This document shows, piece after piece, positions 23,475 to 36,429 of a stretch of 64,000 nt of DNA. Location of the stretch: positions 26,221,786 through 26,285,785 of the forward strand of contig QCXZ01000041.1 of assembly GCA_025024175.1 (NCBI GenBank), written 5' to 3'. The first letter of the stretch is position 1, and each line of letters begins with the position of its first letter. The DNA comes from Rhyzopertha dominica (taxonomy: Eukaryota; Arthropoda; Insecta; Coleoptera; Bostrichidae). The translations under genes were made by a program, and so were the position numbers. The notes under the pieces are model-generated. The model made no database searches, was not told the DNA's origin, and was given only the letters and a program-made list of their open reading frames with translations.

Positions 23475-23953
23475 TGTTATAATCTAACAATTGTCAGGAT
23501 GATTCCAATAACACACGGGCGTAACTAATAATTGTATATTACAAGTTATGTACAAAGATCCACAAGAATTACAAACAACCTTTTTCTCTTGACTCTAACA
23601 ACGTTCTCCTCGTTTTTCGTCTTCTAAAATCTAATCTTACTTAATTAACCACCCACTCCATCTCATCCAACCAATTACAATCAAACTTCCAATAACGTTT
23701 TTCAGTCATCCCTCCAATAGCATTCAAGCTTACAAAAATCACGCCATACACATAAATTTTAGTTCCACTGTCATTCCTTCAACTTTCGTTACGCACTTGA
23801 ACAATTATAAGTGTCCCTTCGCAGCAGGGCACGTCCGCTTGGATACACTTTACTTCTTTAACCAAAAAAACATATGGTCAGCAACTGCAACTAACCCAGC
23901 CACCCTTGCTTACCTACCGCACGCATACTTTCTAAATACAAAAATATGTAACA
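23475..23953 (-). repeat. 5' LTR of the Ty3/gypsy element
   Basis: 479-bp direct repeat of 19913-20391, identical by eye. It should carry the element's promoter and polyadenylation signals. The downstream flank TACT equals the flank before the other LTR. Confidence 0.95.
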
Positions 23954-24000
23954 TACTTTGCAAACCATACGGTTGATTTTTAAACTAAGCAAATAATCAA

Positions 24001-24180
24001 GGGTGAATGCTTTCAGACTTTCAGCGTCCAAACAAAATTTTTGTTTGAACCTGTGTCAGACGAATTTTGAGGTTCTTCGTCTTTGACAAAGATTACAAGT
24101 GTAATCGAAACGTCAGACCAATAATTTTTTGTCAGTGTTTTAAAACGTCAGCGATCTTGCCGAGAAAATATTATCTTAAC
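24001..24180. repeat. Third copy of the 13-kb hairpin repeat family
   Basis: It begins GGGTGAATGCTTTCAG, as at 13155. It then carries GAGGTTCTTCGTCTTTGACA and AAGATTACAAGTGTAATCGA, the same block found in both arms of the foldback at 13.2-14.2 kb, and ends near AGAAAATATTATCTTA, an inverted version of AAGATAATATTTTGTCGG. There is no coding content. Confidence 0.75.
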
Positions 24181-25421
24181 CAAATAATCATTATAGCCGT
24201 ACCATGTACTGTCTATATCTAATACACCAAATTCTCACAAATATTCTTGCAAGACAATAGCGGCAAATATTTCGTGTTTCAGAAACTGCTGATACGAAGG
24301 GATGGCTTGGAAACAGCACCACCGCTTCCACCCAGGGGTGCGATTATATTTTCTGCGCTCTCGGCAGCATCGAAAGATCAAGGTAAGGAACGCCGCTTAC
24401 CGATGTCATAAATTACTGTACGAAACAAAGAGAAGCCCGAGTTTGGTCACTTCCTTCTAATTAACAATGGAATGTTTATGGTGAGAAATGGCGCAGCTTC
24501 AAAATGGCATGGGGAGCATTATTTCAGAGGTGTTCGTTGTGATTTCGTTATGAAATGCGTGCGACTGTAAAAGTGGAACAACATCTGTCTGTTATGATAC
24601 GAGAGAAATTTTCTCTACAATTTCAGAATGATTTATTTTTTTTAATGTAGATAGGCAATTCTCGTTTGAAAACACTTGCAACACGTGCCGGGAAAATTCA
24701 TTTATGCACGCGAATTTCACCGCTCCACTTTATTAATAAGAGTATAGCTAAGCGATGCCATCTTACAGGTTGCAGTAATCCGCATTTAATATTAACACAA
24801 TGTATAAATTATATAACAAAATACCTTTATTAATCTATAGACTGAAGTCCAAAAGAGCAAATAAGTACATAATGATAAATACAAATGCAATACAAAGTGA
24901 ATAAATATAGGGAATATGAATTTAAGCGAGAACATTTATAAAGATAAATAAATATAAATACAATAAACACACTTATTGAAAAGTTTTGTAAGATCTACAC
25001 ATATTACCTATTTAACGACGAATGAAAATATACATTTGTTTTGCAACTGCTCGAAAAAAAAGGTAATCGAAAGGCGAGAGCCAGGACGAGGAATGTGGAA
25101 GAAAATTTTAGTAAGAAGATTACTACAACTAACAGATCCATGAATTAATTTTGAAAGAAAAAGTAGTTACCAGCGACTATTCTTATATGGTTCTTATAAA
25201 AGCATAGTAATTTAGTATTTATAACAATGAATTCCAACATTTTATAAGCATGTGGCAAATGTATCGAATACGAAGGGCAAAAGTCAACCGCGTGTAAATA
25301 ATTACTAACACCCAAGGACCAAAGTCCTTAACTTCCTTAACCCTAGCATTAATTCACTCACTCAAAGACTACTGAAAAATATTGGGTATTTAATTCCTTT
25401 GTAAAATGCTGATGTTAATTA
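24181..25421. other. Anonymous DNA
   Basis: A moderately GC-rich part (24290-24400) shows no open frame of note. The rest is AT-rich and unremarkable. Confidence 0.4.
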
Positions 25422-26193
25422 CTTCCACATCCAACGGATGGGAGGTACTGTATCGAGCAAAAAATTTTCAAAAATTTTGCTCATTTGCTTTAAAATGGTC
25501 GAAAACGTAAAAAAACAAAATTTGCTCAAAATTTCTTGTCGGTGTGTCTGATCTGCGTGTCTGTGGTTTTGTTTGTAGACGCGATAACTTTCCAAAGACT
25601 TACATGAACTTGAAATTTGGCCTACATATAAATCTCAACTACCCAAAGCTACCTATTGCTTTTGGGGTAAGTAGGGTATCAGGAAGGCGGCGTGATTGAG
25701 GAAATTTTTATTTTTTTTTTCGTTTTAGTATGCGATTAGTAGTATAACTGCGAGTATTATTGGTCCTTATAAATTTTCGGTGCAGCAAATTGTTTAGAAG
25801 AAAGCGGTTTTTCCTAAATATCTTGAAGATACCATCAGATGGGAAATAAAATTTCTCACAAAAAGTGTCAGAAAATTTATTCAAAATTTTTACATTTTCG
25901 AATATTTCTAATAAACGTATTTTGGAACCTGTCCATACAATTTTTTTATATTTTAGTATTATATAGAAAATCAAATTTCTGATCGGAAAACACTCTTGCA
26001 ATTTTTTAAGTTAATAATTTTCGAGTTATTTGGAAAAAAACGATTTCGATAATTTGTGTTTTTGCTGATATCACGAGAACCGTTTGTTTTAGAAAAAAAT
26101 ATGTAGAGAGAAAAAATGTTCAAAACCTGATTACTGATCGTATAGTATAAAAAATAAAAGCGTAAATGTAATTTTAACAATTGGATGTGGAAG
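25422..26193. mobile_element. TA-flanked miniature DNA transposon (copy 1)
   Basis: The ends CTTCCACATCCAA (25422) and TTGGATGTGGAAG (26181-26193) are exact inverted repeats, with TA immediately outside both, as for Tc1/mariner-type insertion. The 772-bp interior has no recognisable transposase; the frames at 25708-26001 and 25971-26180 show no family motif. The right part (about 25975-26193) recurs in inverted orientation at 39791-39975, confirming a dispersed repeat. Confidence 0.8.
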
Positions 26194-27119
26194 TATATTG
26201 ATTCAATTTGCAGCGGTTTTTTCAGTTTATTGTTATTACACTAGATGTTAAACTTTTCTAAATATTCTTGTAAAATGCGAGGAAATCATCTGTAGACGTC
26301 ACACAATTAGCCAATTTCAAATCGTTAAAATCAATTAAAAGTAATAATGGCAGGTTGGAACCCTGTCACCCCAGCCTACGCAGAATAGATTCCGAGCTTA
26401 AACCCACCGTAATCAACGATAAAATACTCGTTTCGTAACTGTGTATAGATACATCAAACATGTAGCAAATTACAAAAAATATTAACGTTCCATAGACATA
26501 GGATAAATCAATTGAGTAGCTTGAATTATTCACCCACATCTGTCACAAAAACCATCACCACCATAATGACTTTTTTTTGTAATTTTCGCGATAAATATAA
26601 ATGTGACATAATGCATTTTATTAAAACGCATAAAATTAATTTCAAAAATAAATTAGGTCTACGTACATGCAAATAAAATGAGCGATATGCGCGAGTAAGT
26701 ATATAGGTGCATCTATTGGGTACATTAAATTTCAATTACGATAACAAATAGGTACAATCAGACTCTCTAACAGGCTGTAAAGTTAAAAACGCCAGTTGCT
26801 AGCTAGTGCCGGCAGCACACTCCAAAACGCTCGACTAAAAAGCTATAACTTATATTCATTTCTGTATTTTGGCTTTGACTTCTACATACAAAAATTTAAA
26901 AAATATGCTGAGAAAATATTAGTAAAAAGATAATTTCAAGATGTTTCATTAAGCTGACCCTTTTTACAACATTGTCATTAATAAGACAGTATACTCGACA
27001 GGACACTTTTTACTAGTGAAGGTGACACCCTTTACATTTACTAATATTTAAACAAAGTTTATTAGAACCATATCATTTGGTAATAAATAATATTAATATC
27101 CGGCTGCAACTTATCACAG
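26194..27119. other. Anonymous AT-rich DNA
   Basis: The minus-strand frame 26526-26735 lacks recognisable features. Nothing else was seen. Confidence 0.4.
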
Positions 27120-27430
27120 TCACTGACTTACCATCGGTGCAAAAACTTTTACATTACAAGCAAACATTAGTTTTGTGTTTTGTGAAACACTACTAAGTTT
27201 ATTGACGAAAATAATTAATAATAATGGAACCAAATTCGATCCTTGGGATACATCTGATTTTGCCACAAACAATTTCGCAATTGTATACTGCCTCCTGTAA
27301 GTCACGCTATTGTAAACTGAACATCAAAACCAAAAGGAATAAATTTATTTAAGATTATATTGTGATTTATTTTATATAATGCTTTTGACAAATTCATATA
27401 CAACACATCCACTGAAATTCATGTTCTATA
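27120..27430 (-). pseudogene. LINE reverse-transcriptase fragment (jockey/CR1-like)
   Basis: On the minus strand, ISVDVLYMNLSKALYKINHN (27420-27360) is followed by YRRQYTIAKLFVAKSDVSQG, then SNLVPLLLIIFVNKLSSV (27305-27180). The D-x-SKA-x-x-x-I/V-NH and QGSxLxPLLxxIFVN blocks are successive conserved RT segments of non-LTR retrotransposons. The catalytic Asp-Asp box expected downstream reads ACNVKVF, so it is lost. It is a short dead fragment directly next to the Penelope-like relic on the same strand. Confidence 0.65.
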
Positions 27431-27479
27431 GAAGGACGGTATATAAGTTTTCTATGGAATGTGGTTTCTTTTTCAGGAC

Positions 27480-28250
27480 TGAGATGCAAATTTAATTTAT
27501 ATTTGTGTATGTTTAATAAATTAGTGATCATTTATTTTTTGTATCTGTTTGAATTATCTAAATTATAAATGTATGATAGTTCACGTATGCAATTTTCTGT
27601 GGATAATGGAACATATAGTAATCTATGTATCAAACTATTAAAGACGGACATTTTTTCCTTGAAAGGCGTACAATAGCTGTTTTTGATGTAGGTAATTATC
27701 TGTATGTGTCGGTTTTCTGTAAATATTAAACGTGATTCAATCATTCTTTCTTAATATTGTTAAATCAAAAAATAGCAATTGGAAATCGTTTTTTACTACA
27801 AAGTGAAATTTATTAACTGATATAATGAATTTTTGTTTAAAATTGTTAATGTCAAAATATATCTGTACCACAATATGGGAAATTCATTTGTATTTTTTAG
27901 ATTATTTTCTAGGTAGCTTAAGAAAAGGTTAGCTAAGAAAGGTGAAAGAGGGTTTCCCACTGCTAATCTAAATTTTTGTTTAAAAAATTATTGATTATAC
28001 CTATATAAATGAGTTTTGTTGATGCACTTCAAGTATTCGTCTCAATGACCGCTCTACTGAATTTATTTTGTTGAAGAAAATCTTCAAAAAATTCTAAAGC
28101 TGTGATTACGTTTAATTTCAATTTTTTTTATTTTTTTAATCTATCGAATAAATTATTTATTCATTAATCAACCACTTTGCTAATTGGTAATTTGGAGCGT
28201 TTACATTTGAGACTTTAAGCCGATATTTATCCCTGGTTACAAATTTTTTA
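27480..28250 (-). pseudogene. Penelope-like element reverse-transcriptase relic
   Basis: Minus-strand pieces in order are: NYQLAKWL (about 28195-28165); EDFLQQNKFSRAV (about 28090-28040); AVGNPLSPFLANLFLSYLEN (about 27965-27903); WYRY near 27868; and RLIFTENRHIQIITYIKN followed by SVFNSLIHRLLYVPL (27740-27590). The NPLSPFLANLF block and the later RK/ENxH..I...S.IHRLL block fit Penelope-like reverse transcriptases. The YxDD box is degraded (WYRYILT). No GIY-YIG endonuclease was found in the expected downstream position. A repeat resembling a Penelope terminal hairpin lies at 29211-29240. Confidence 0.6.
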
Positions 28251-29210
28251 TAGAGCACAGCTTTTTAATATCAAATTTTTTAACTTTAACTTGCATTTAA
28301 ATAACTATTTATTAATAAACTGTCCAAAGTATCATTAAGCTCCTTTATAAATTTTTTAACAGATTTTGCTATTACATCACCCAAACCTATTTCTAACATA
28401 AAAGTAACGTCATTAAAATAATCTTCTATATTTATAACTATGGAAATTCCCTTATCTCTAAAATTTTTTGGTATTTGTTCTCACTTCCGATTTGTTTTCG
28501 TCACTGAAATTTACAATGACGTTCTTAATATCACTATTTATGTCTTCTAAAGGAAAACGTTTTGGTTTAATTGCATATTTTAAGCCGTGTTTAACGGTTT
28601 TAACGGTTATTATTACATTTATTATGTACTGTTATTGTAGTGTCCAATTTTACGTCATTCTGCGCAACTTGGTGTGATGACGATGAACCTTGTAGCACTT
28701 TCAATTTTAATTTTAATTTCTGATACTACTTTTTCACTAATCACTGTGTGCACTTTTTGTTCTAAAAATTCCATTCAACGGGAGAATAAAACTCTGCTAA
28801 TTGGATAAACTTTCAACTATAGTTTTTCAGTGTAGATGTACAATCTCCATAATCAACCAGTGTGTCAGCCTCGTCTGTCACCTTTTTTATAAATCCTTTT
28901 GGTATTTGTTTACATGCACTTTCATGAATTAAGGGTACAAGCCACTGAAATTTTGGTTTGGAGTTTAAAATACTTGTCTAACTTCATCGACCAGGATGTC
29001 ATTGTTAATAAATTAGAGGCTGTTTACATGAAACGCAATTCAAATCATCTGCTAAATACTGATCTCACGCCCTTAAATAACCCACTTATCGCAATATTGA
29101 AGTAAAAAATATAATATAAACAAAATCTTTTCCCACACTACACAACTACCTGTGTTTAAGAAATATTTAAATGTTGTTAGTGTTTTAATTTAGTCATAAT
29201 TGTTAGGCAA
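28251..29210. other. Probable upstream part of the Penelope-like relic
   Basis: No clear protein motif was found, but position between the RT relic and the hairpin at 29211 suggests that it belongs to the same element. Frames at 28468-28677 and 28899-29105 on the + strand are not recognisable. Confidence 0.35.
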
Positions 29211-29240
29211 CCGAAGAAAGCCTCTTGGCGGCTGAAATGC
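29211..29240. repeat. Hairpin motif of Penelope/hammerhead-like layout
   Basis: CCGAAGAAAGCC, a short loop, then GGCTGAAATGC. The AGCC/GGCT arms pair, flanked by GAAGA and GAAA. The layout matches the hairpins at 13.5, 14.0, 24.1 and 63.78 kb. Confidence 0.45.
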
Positions 29241-29640
29241 TGGCATTTGGCTTTGCAAAAAATAAAAGTTTGGGAGTAGGACCATAAGCAAGTGTTTTAC
29301 TATTAAACCAGTGGGTTGTTCTTCGTATTCTGATGTATAAATTTGTTCGGGTCTCGACACATGAGTCACAGTAAAAATATTTTACCTAGTTTCTTCTTTT
29401 ATAATGTTTGGCCTTGCATTAAAATGCATCATGTGTACTTGCAGCAGTTATAAGTAAAGACAAGCCCAGGATTATGATATTTTGGTGCCTAATGTCTACT
29501 ATATATTATACATATATGCGTTTTATCATTGAATACATGCTTACTTTAATCGCTGCAGTCGCACAGTAATTAGTAATTATCAATATTACTGTTCGCATTG
29601 TCTTAACAATTTCATGCAATGCGGAGGTTAAAAACAAACG
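29241..29640. other. Anonymous DNA
   Basis: AT-rich, nothing recognised. Confidence 0.4.
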
Positions 29641-29908
29641 AAGCCATAGCAGATCTTTGAAATGTGCCTAGTAACACGGAACGGCACGAAAACATCCGAT
29701 CGGTTGCACAAGTCTCTTCTGTCGTATCTAGCTTTCTGACGACTAACCGCTCAACCTGTTACCTTTACGCCAGGTGTAAAACGCTGTTTTAAAGGTGTAC
29801 AACTGTGGACGTTCTAGTCAGAGTGAAATGTAAACAGTTTTGTGGTGTTCTCTGGTTCCTTTAAATTACCGTCAAGAAAACTGGATCATCATCCACTAGC
29901 GAGTAGAA
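29641..29908 (+). other. Candidate noncoding first exon / 5' UTR
   Basis: A stretch clearly richer in GC and CpG than its flanks (CGGAACGGCACGAAAACATC, CCGATCGG and others) ends at GAGTAGAA followed by a strong donor, GTAAGTGA, at 29909. No long open frame is present. This would fit a 5' noncoding exon of a + strand gene, possibly the one whose coding exons begin at 44351. There is no direct evidence linking them. Confidence 0.3.
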
Positions 29909-32900
29909 GTAAGTGAAGACCTTTAATCGTTATAGTTACATGTAATCAACTGGTACATAAATCAAGGTATTTACACTGCTGACAGATGCAAACGTCACAG
30001 TGTATACATTCTCAGTTTGTTAGGCAGTGTAACAAATGTAAGATAATTCATTGACACTAACAGAGAGTTCAGACAGTGTGGGCAGAACCAATTAGGTATA
30101 TCTAATGGCTGGTAAAGGGACCACGCATTTGAGAAAGTTATTAAAGTACAACATAGATGCACAACACAATGGAATACTCCTAGTCAGTAAATGGAGAATA
30201 CCAATACTAAACTATAATTTTTATATTGATGGAATTCAACGGTTTATAACAGGCATATTCCATTGCACTATTGTATTTAATATTATAAAAGCTCCACAGT
30301 ACCACTAGATAATTATTTATTGTTGTCGGCCAAAATACGGTACCGTCCATGTTTTTGTACCGTATATGTCAGCTGACGTCTTTGCAAACCTTTATTTCTA
30401 CGCGGCACAAATAATATTTCGTTTGCTCACGCATCGTTGAAGTCTCTGAAAGGTGCGGCTTGCAACGGCCTAAAACTGTAATTATAAATGGTAATTAAAA
30501 TTAATACCGGCAGGACGCCGATGAGTATAAACTGTCGGACTATACATTTCATTTTATTCTAATATTATTTACAAATATTACATTTAGGTATACGATTTAA
30601 TGAACATCAGTATAGTGAAAGAAATATCAAAATTACTATCTATTAAAAACAAAAATTCTTGAAGATACAAAAAGGGGAATTATAAAAAATACAGATAAAC
30701 TCATGTGATAAAGACAAGAACAAAATACAGGAGATGTTATTTGGAAAGAGACAAAATCAGTAACTCTACAATATTTGATACATACCTATTTAGGAAACGT
30801 GCCTTCAAATGAATAAAATTAGAAGTCAGGATATTAGATTAGTACTGCATTAGGATATTGCAAAAAGCCTATAACAGAATAGTGATATACTCTACTTTCA
30901 AGAATTTAAATCTTTAAATAGCTAACACCATGTTCAACAAAGGAATAAAGTAACCAAAGAATAAAACGCTGTACGGGAAACAGTAGAGCAAAGCATATTT
31001 CATTTATTGTTAGAAACAAATTCTACATGAAATGTAATTTATATAAATAAATATATATAAATATAAATATATAAATATAAATAAATGTGAAGGTTGTGTC
31101 AATGGCAAGGTCAAATAACACTTTGATATTCTAGAGGTGTTATAATTAAAGATAAAATACTACCTAATCTAGAATTTACAAATTATGTAGTTTAATATGA
31201 ATAAAAGGTATTATACAATAATAATTTGTAAAACCAACAGGAAATATATCACAATTCTTGCACTACGCCAGTTATTAAAAATTTTTGAAACAGTTACTTT
31301 ATTAATTTAATGTTGCTGAAATTGTACCTATACAAACTTGTAAAAAAAATTGTATATCCAATGATTTTATTCGGAGGATGGAAACAATAACATGTTTTTA
31401 GATATGAGAATAGGTATCATTTATATAGCTCAATGGCAGTTCCATAATGCAATTAGTCAATAGTATAGTTATATGTGCAGTGAAAAAAGAATAATACGAC
31501 CACAAAACACTCTGTATGTACCTGTACGGTGCTAAAAAATGTTATTTATGGTTGTGGTTTTAATTAGTTTTATAAATGGAATTAATGCTTCTCAATGTAT
31601 ATAATAAGAAACTAAAATTAAATATTTCCTTAGTTTAATTAGTTATATAGTATTAATTAAAAATCTATAGTGCAAGTACATCAAGCGTCACATCTTTATG
31701 TAAGTTGACATAACATTTCATCAAAAATTCCAAACACCTACAAGAAGACAATTTATACATAAAAACGTGTAGAATGGTAGCGGTCTTTAGCGGTTGATTT
31801 TGATTTAGTAACAAAAATTTTATCCAGCATGTTTGTAAATGGAAAAGGCAGGAAGGATTTTTTAAAAATATTTTGGTTAAATAGGGAATAAAAGTTTATA
31901 TGGAAATCCGTCATATTTAGAAGCTAAAAGAATGAAATTTTACTTTTAGCCTTTTAATTAAACAGAAGAAAACAAATGTCCTACAGCGTATTAGAAAATT
32001 CCATCCTTAAGAGGGTGAATGAGGGATGAAAGTTTGTCCAGGAGTTCTGTCGTTTTTTAATTGAACTGGAGTTAGAAGCATGTAACATTATTATTTGGGC
32101 TTTCAATTACAGAACAAAAAACAAATAAGGGATAATTTTTTACAAGTTTTGTATACGATCTCCTTCCATGCGAGCTTGTTTGTAATAGCTAGTTTAGCAC
32201 AAAGAAAATATAGTAATTATGTACGATATTAAATAAAAAAACAAAGGAAAACGTGCTAGTTGCCCATGAATTTCAAAAGCATTTGATTTAGTGAAGTTAG
32301 AATTTTTAGCTGATTTGTTGTTGTTAACTGAAGCAGACCGAGATTGTTTGGCTTGAACAATATGTTTGCACAATGTTTAAGATTCATCTGTTACATTAAG
32401 AACGTCACGACCTTGTAGCCAAAAGATTTTTTGGACAACGACGGGGTAATTGGAAATAGCATCGTAGGACCACTGACTTGGCGCCTGTTGTGTTTACTTT
32501 CTATTTTGTAAACTGATGAAAAAAGGAAAACGAATCAGTGAAGTCGAATTTAAGTTATCAAGTAAGGCATTACTGGTGTTCAGACATATTGAAATATCAT
32601 AAATAAATAGCTAGTATTGGTTTATCTGGATAAAAGATGTAATCAATACAATTTTATGATGTGGTTTTTACAGCCTTGTTGTCAATGGCTAACGGAAACC
32701 ATGTGTTTTAGGTGGCTCTGTATCAGTTTCCATAACATTGCATCTCTTTCATTTAAAACAGCAGCCCACTTTCCTCTACATTTCCTAAATAGAAAAGAGA
32801 GTGCTTGAATATGAGCATCAATAACGTACATTCGCTGTACGGTGTTACACTAAATATTTTTCATTACGTTTACAATACTAAAATAAGCAAGGAACTTTGG

Positions 32901-35900
32901 TTAAGAATCCAGTAGGTTTCGGATTTCAAGAAGTTAATTTTGTAATTAAACCACCCGTAAAGACAAAACGCCAAGCAACTATCTATGTGACCTAAGACAA
33001 GCAAATTAAGTAATAAAAAAAGTATCTGCCCTATATGTCGCTCTGTTTCTGTATATACACCTACGATATAGGTACATAGGCATAGAAATTTTAAAACCAA
33101 AAGAATACAAAATGATAAAATATTTACCTACACCCATACGCGAATTGCAAAATTATAAGGTAAAAAAACATGTTGCAATTAAAATTAGGTCAGTACATAC
33201 CTATATAGGCACTTTAACTAACTACATAGTATACACTTATTAAAAACAATATAAACAACAGTCATACGACAAGAATGTAATAAACCGTTTTGAACAAAAA
33301 TCTTCTAAATACAGATTTTTATTAAATTACAAATAAAGATAATTCATTAGCTTAAACACCAAACGTAATATAATAACAGTTTACTAGCGTGATTAGAAAT
33401 ATTTCAACCACGATGAATTTTAATTTATCACTTAATAACACAAAAAACAATTTTTTAAATATCAAAAAATTAAAAGCTTTTTAGCTTAAGTTCTATTTCC
33501 TCCATAATAATAAATATAATATTGCATTAAAGTGTTCGAAATGATATAGTGCTTGACTAATGTAAACTAAAAAAATATATAAATATATATTATTTAGAAA
33601 TTCTATATCAACATCGATGAGATATACAAGCACCATCGTTTTATTAATTAATCCAAAGATAAGCGCACATAATCGATAGATGCTTTATATGGTGTTGTTA
33701 AAATAAACTATTTTGAGAAGCTGCAGTGAGTAAGTATAAACTGGTATTTTTAAAATCGATACATGCCATGGCTTACAAATATAGTGCTCTAAAATAATTA
33801 AAACTAATGAAATATAAAATCGCACAGATATTAAGGAAACTCGAACACTATAAATACAAATATGTACATATAGTACATAACGTGTCCTAATATGTGTTTA
33901 TGCTACGCACATCTTGCTGTTGCATATCACATAATACACTCAAGTTGGTGGGAATGTACACATGTGCTACTGCTGCATCGATTTATTCAAAAGAAGAAAT
34001 TCCGGTAGAACTGCAAGAAGTTGCACAAGTAACGATTCCACATTCCTAAAAACAGATCACGATTTTATGCAGCACGGAGGGGTAATTTGCGCAGCAGTGT
34101 ACTTTTCGCATGGGTTTAACGCCGTAAATATAGCTGAATGTTGGTTCAAACTGAAACCAGTAATCAGTTTGCAACTTTAGTTATACTGGGATGAAATCTC
34201 TGCCCTAAATATCTATGGACTAATGCTAATGATTAGAAAAATCGAAATTGTTGTAGATAAATCGTCTTGCAGATGTGATCAGTCTATTATAAAAATCACT
34301 TGAGCGTAAAAGAATTGCAGATCTACTTTCTAAATTATCTGTTTCTAATCTAAGATTAGGAGTATCTGCATTCTAACAGAGAAAGTATCTGTGCGTGCAA
34401 TTAGTATGATGGGACGATATTTTTTAAACAGATACTAAAGAGTTTGGTTCAATACACATTAGTTTTAAAGTGTCCAAGACAGAAAGATAATTACCACCAA
34501 AATGTAAATATAAACATTAATCAATAATTAAGTGCGAAAATTACTACCAAAACTGTAGTCCGAATAACTCTCAAAGCAGTATATCATCGAAGTTTAAACA
34601 TTAGTGAGATTATACCGAAAGAACATATATTACTTTTGTAGCTCTAACACTCAATCCCGTGTCGCCCAGCATTTTAGAGCTTCTTATTGCAAAAAATTAT
34701 ATATTTTTCAAATGTTAATGTAAATATAACAGAGTATTTAGTAATAGGTAAAGTGGTGCATATGACAACAGAGGTCTTGTGGGTTGTGATCATCTTTTCG
34801 ATATCTAACCAAAGTTGGGCCAGTTCAGATCAGACAAATATTCACTTAGATCCAATAGTAAAAAAATTGTGTAGCAATTGCCTATTTGTTGGAACTTATT
34901 TATTCACAGCCAATACTGCACACTTACCCGAAAAAGGCTTTGCAACTCATGTCGTTATGCCTGAGAAGAATTTAGATTAGTAGGAGTATCTGTTTCACAT
35001 ACTTACTTAAATAGTAAAAACATTTCTAATATACAGTAAATCAGTAATGTTGATTTGACTTACAAGATTTAGTTTAAATGTACATAGTAGGTGTTAGAAC
35101 TGCATCACGACGAATTGTAGATAAAAATGGCTATGTATAGGTAATATGTGATAAATGTCAAAAGACATTAATCAATTTCATACTGCATATTATTAGTATT
35201 GAATAGAGGGATATAATAAGATACATGCATAACAAAAACCAGATTGCAATACATTTACTACCGCTTTTTTGTATTTTGCATAATTTTTCATCATATCTGT
35301 TTTGTAAGTAATAAGACTAGTGTTTAGCACGTCCTGCAAAAGCGATAGTGCCCTGATATAATGTGTAAATTAGCCATGAGGTTGTGCTGCCACTGCCACT
35401 GTCACTGCCATGTAGTGCTAGCAAAATGCACATTACTGAACAACCTCGGGTTAGTCCAAATGTCAAGCGTCGAGTGTTTGAGTGTGAGTCTAAACAAAGC
35501 TTTAGTCGTACCGTGGATTATATTTTGGTACAAATAATTTTCATTTATATTTTAGAATAATTTACCCATCATTAACAAAAAATAATGGGATACTTATCAA
35601 CTATGGCTTTATACAATCTTACAATCATTTATACAATAGTTACAACGCAGTAAAGTATGTAGCTATGGCTGATACAATAATTATAAATTAAAAATTAAAT
35701 TATAAATTCTTTTTACTTAGCTGACAGTATATTATTTCCAAAGTCTTCATAGTAAGTATATATAATATTGTTCAAAGAACTCCAAAGTTACGTCATCAAT
35801 TAGTGTGAAGCCACTTGCATTCATTGTTGCGTTATGATTTTTTTAAATAGAAACCATAGTTCTCTCGATACGCTTAAAAAAATTGTATATTCATTTTGAT

Positions 35901-36429
35901 AAGTAAAGAAAATATAGAAGCTTTTTGGCGTTTCTGATAATATTGCATAGGGCTGAAAAATTATAGAGAACGAATAACTCTGTCAAACGTATAATTTTGT
36001 AAAAGAAATTTAAATAAGTAATCGTAAGTAGTAATGAAATAGAAAATGCTAGATTTCAAAATTTAGAGCGACTAGATATTATCTGCATTTTTATGAATGC
36101 AGATTTAACGTTGATCCATATGCAGAAATAATATATTTAGAGAGGTATGTGATGTGTGCGTATTTCTATAGCAAGCTTTTGTAATATTTAAGTTTTTCTG
36201 AGAAGAGACGACCCCGCAAAATACTTATATTAGATTTTAAAAAATTGTTATCTTACGGATCATTTGACAAGCCCCGACCGAAAACTTACGAAAAGTAAAG
36301 TCATGAAAATTATGTATTCTAGGATAGGCCGAGGCAAATCCAAACACATCTGTTAGATAAGTAGTAGAGGCTTCTGTATGATTAGACAAGACAAAGACAA
36401 GACAAAAATAATACACCATTTACCTCCTG
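29909..36429. other. Long anonymous AT-rich region
   Basis: About 6.5 kb without a supported gene. It contains a simple AT-rich repeat at 31040-31086 and a scattering of short frames. The frame 34687-34980 includes a Met at about 34762 followed by a hydrophobic run (EVLWVVIIFSIS) and SWASS, which could pass for a signal peptide, but nothing else supports a gene. It may be intronic to the + strand host gene. Confidence 0.4.
31040..31086. repeat. AT-rich simple repeat
   Basis: Alternating ATAAATA/TATATAA units over about 47 bp. Confidence 0.7.

Larger units (their letters stand above)
19909..23957 (-). mobile_element. Ty3/gypsy LTR retrotransposon, internally deleted, with TACT target duplication
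   Basis: The complete unit is TACT (19909-19912), LTR (19913-20391), internal region (20392-23474), LTR (23475-23953), TACT (23954-23957). The two 479-bp LTRs look identical base for base, so insertion was very recent. Both LTRs start TG and end CA, and the 4-bp duplication is typical of Ty3/gypsy integrases. The internal region is only about 3.1 kb because RNase H and the integrase core are absent from the coding frame. An element of this form would need enzymes from an intact relative to move. It sits just downstream of a LINE tail and upstream of a repeat copy at 24001, in gene-poor DNA. Confidence 0.95.

Noticed and set aside
32400..32810. GVIGNSIVGPLTW and following frames reminiscent of a mariner-like transposase
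   Set aside because: Only one short block fits; the expected DGAP and third catalytic blocks were not found.
34687..34980. 97-residue frame with a signal-peptide-like start
   Set aside because: No homologue recognised, no splice or promoter support, AT-rich composition like the surroundings.
35838..35870. AAATAGAAACCATAGTT resembling part of the 620-1766 foldback
   Set aside because: Similarity is limited to about 17 bases with no paired end.
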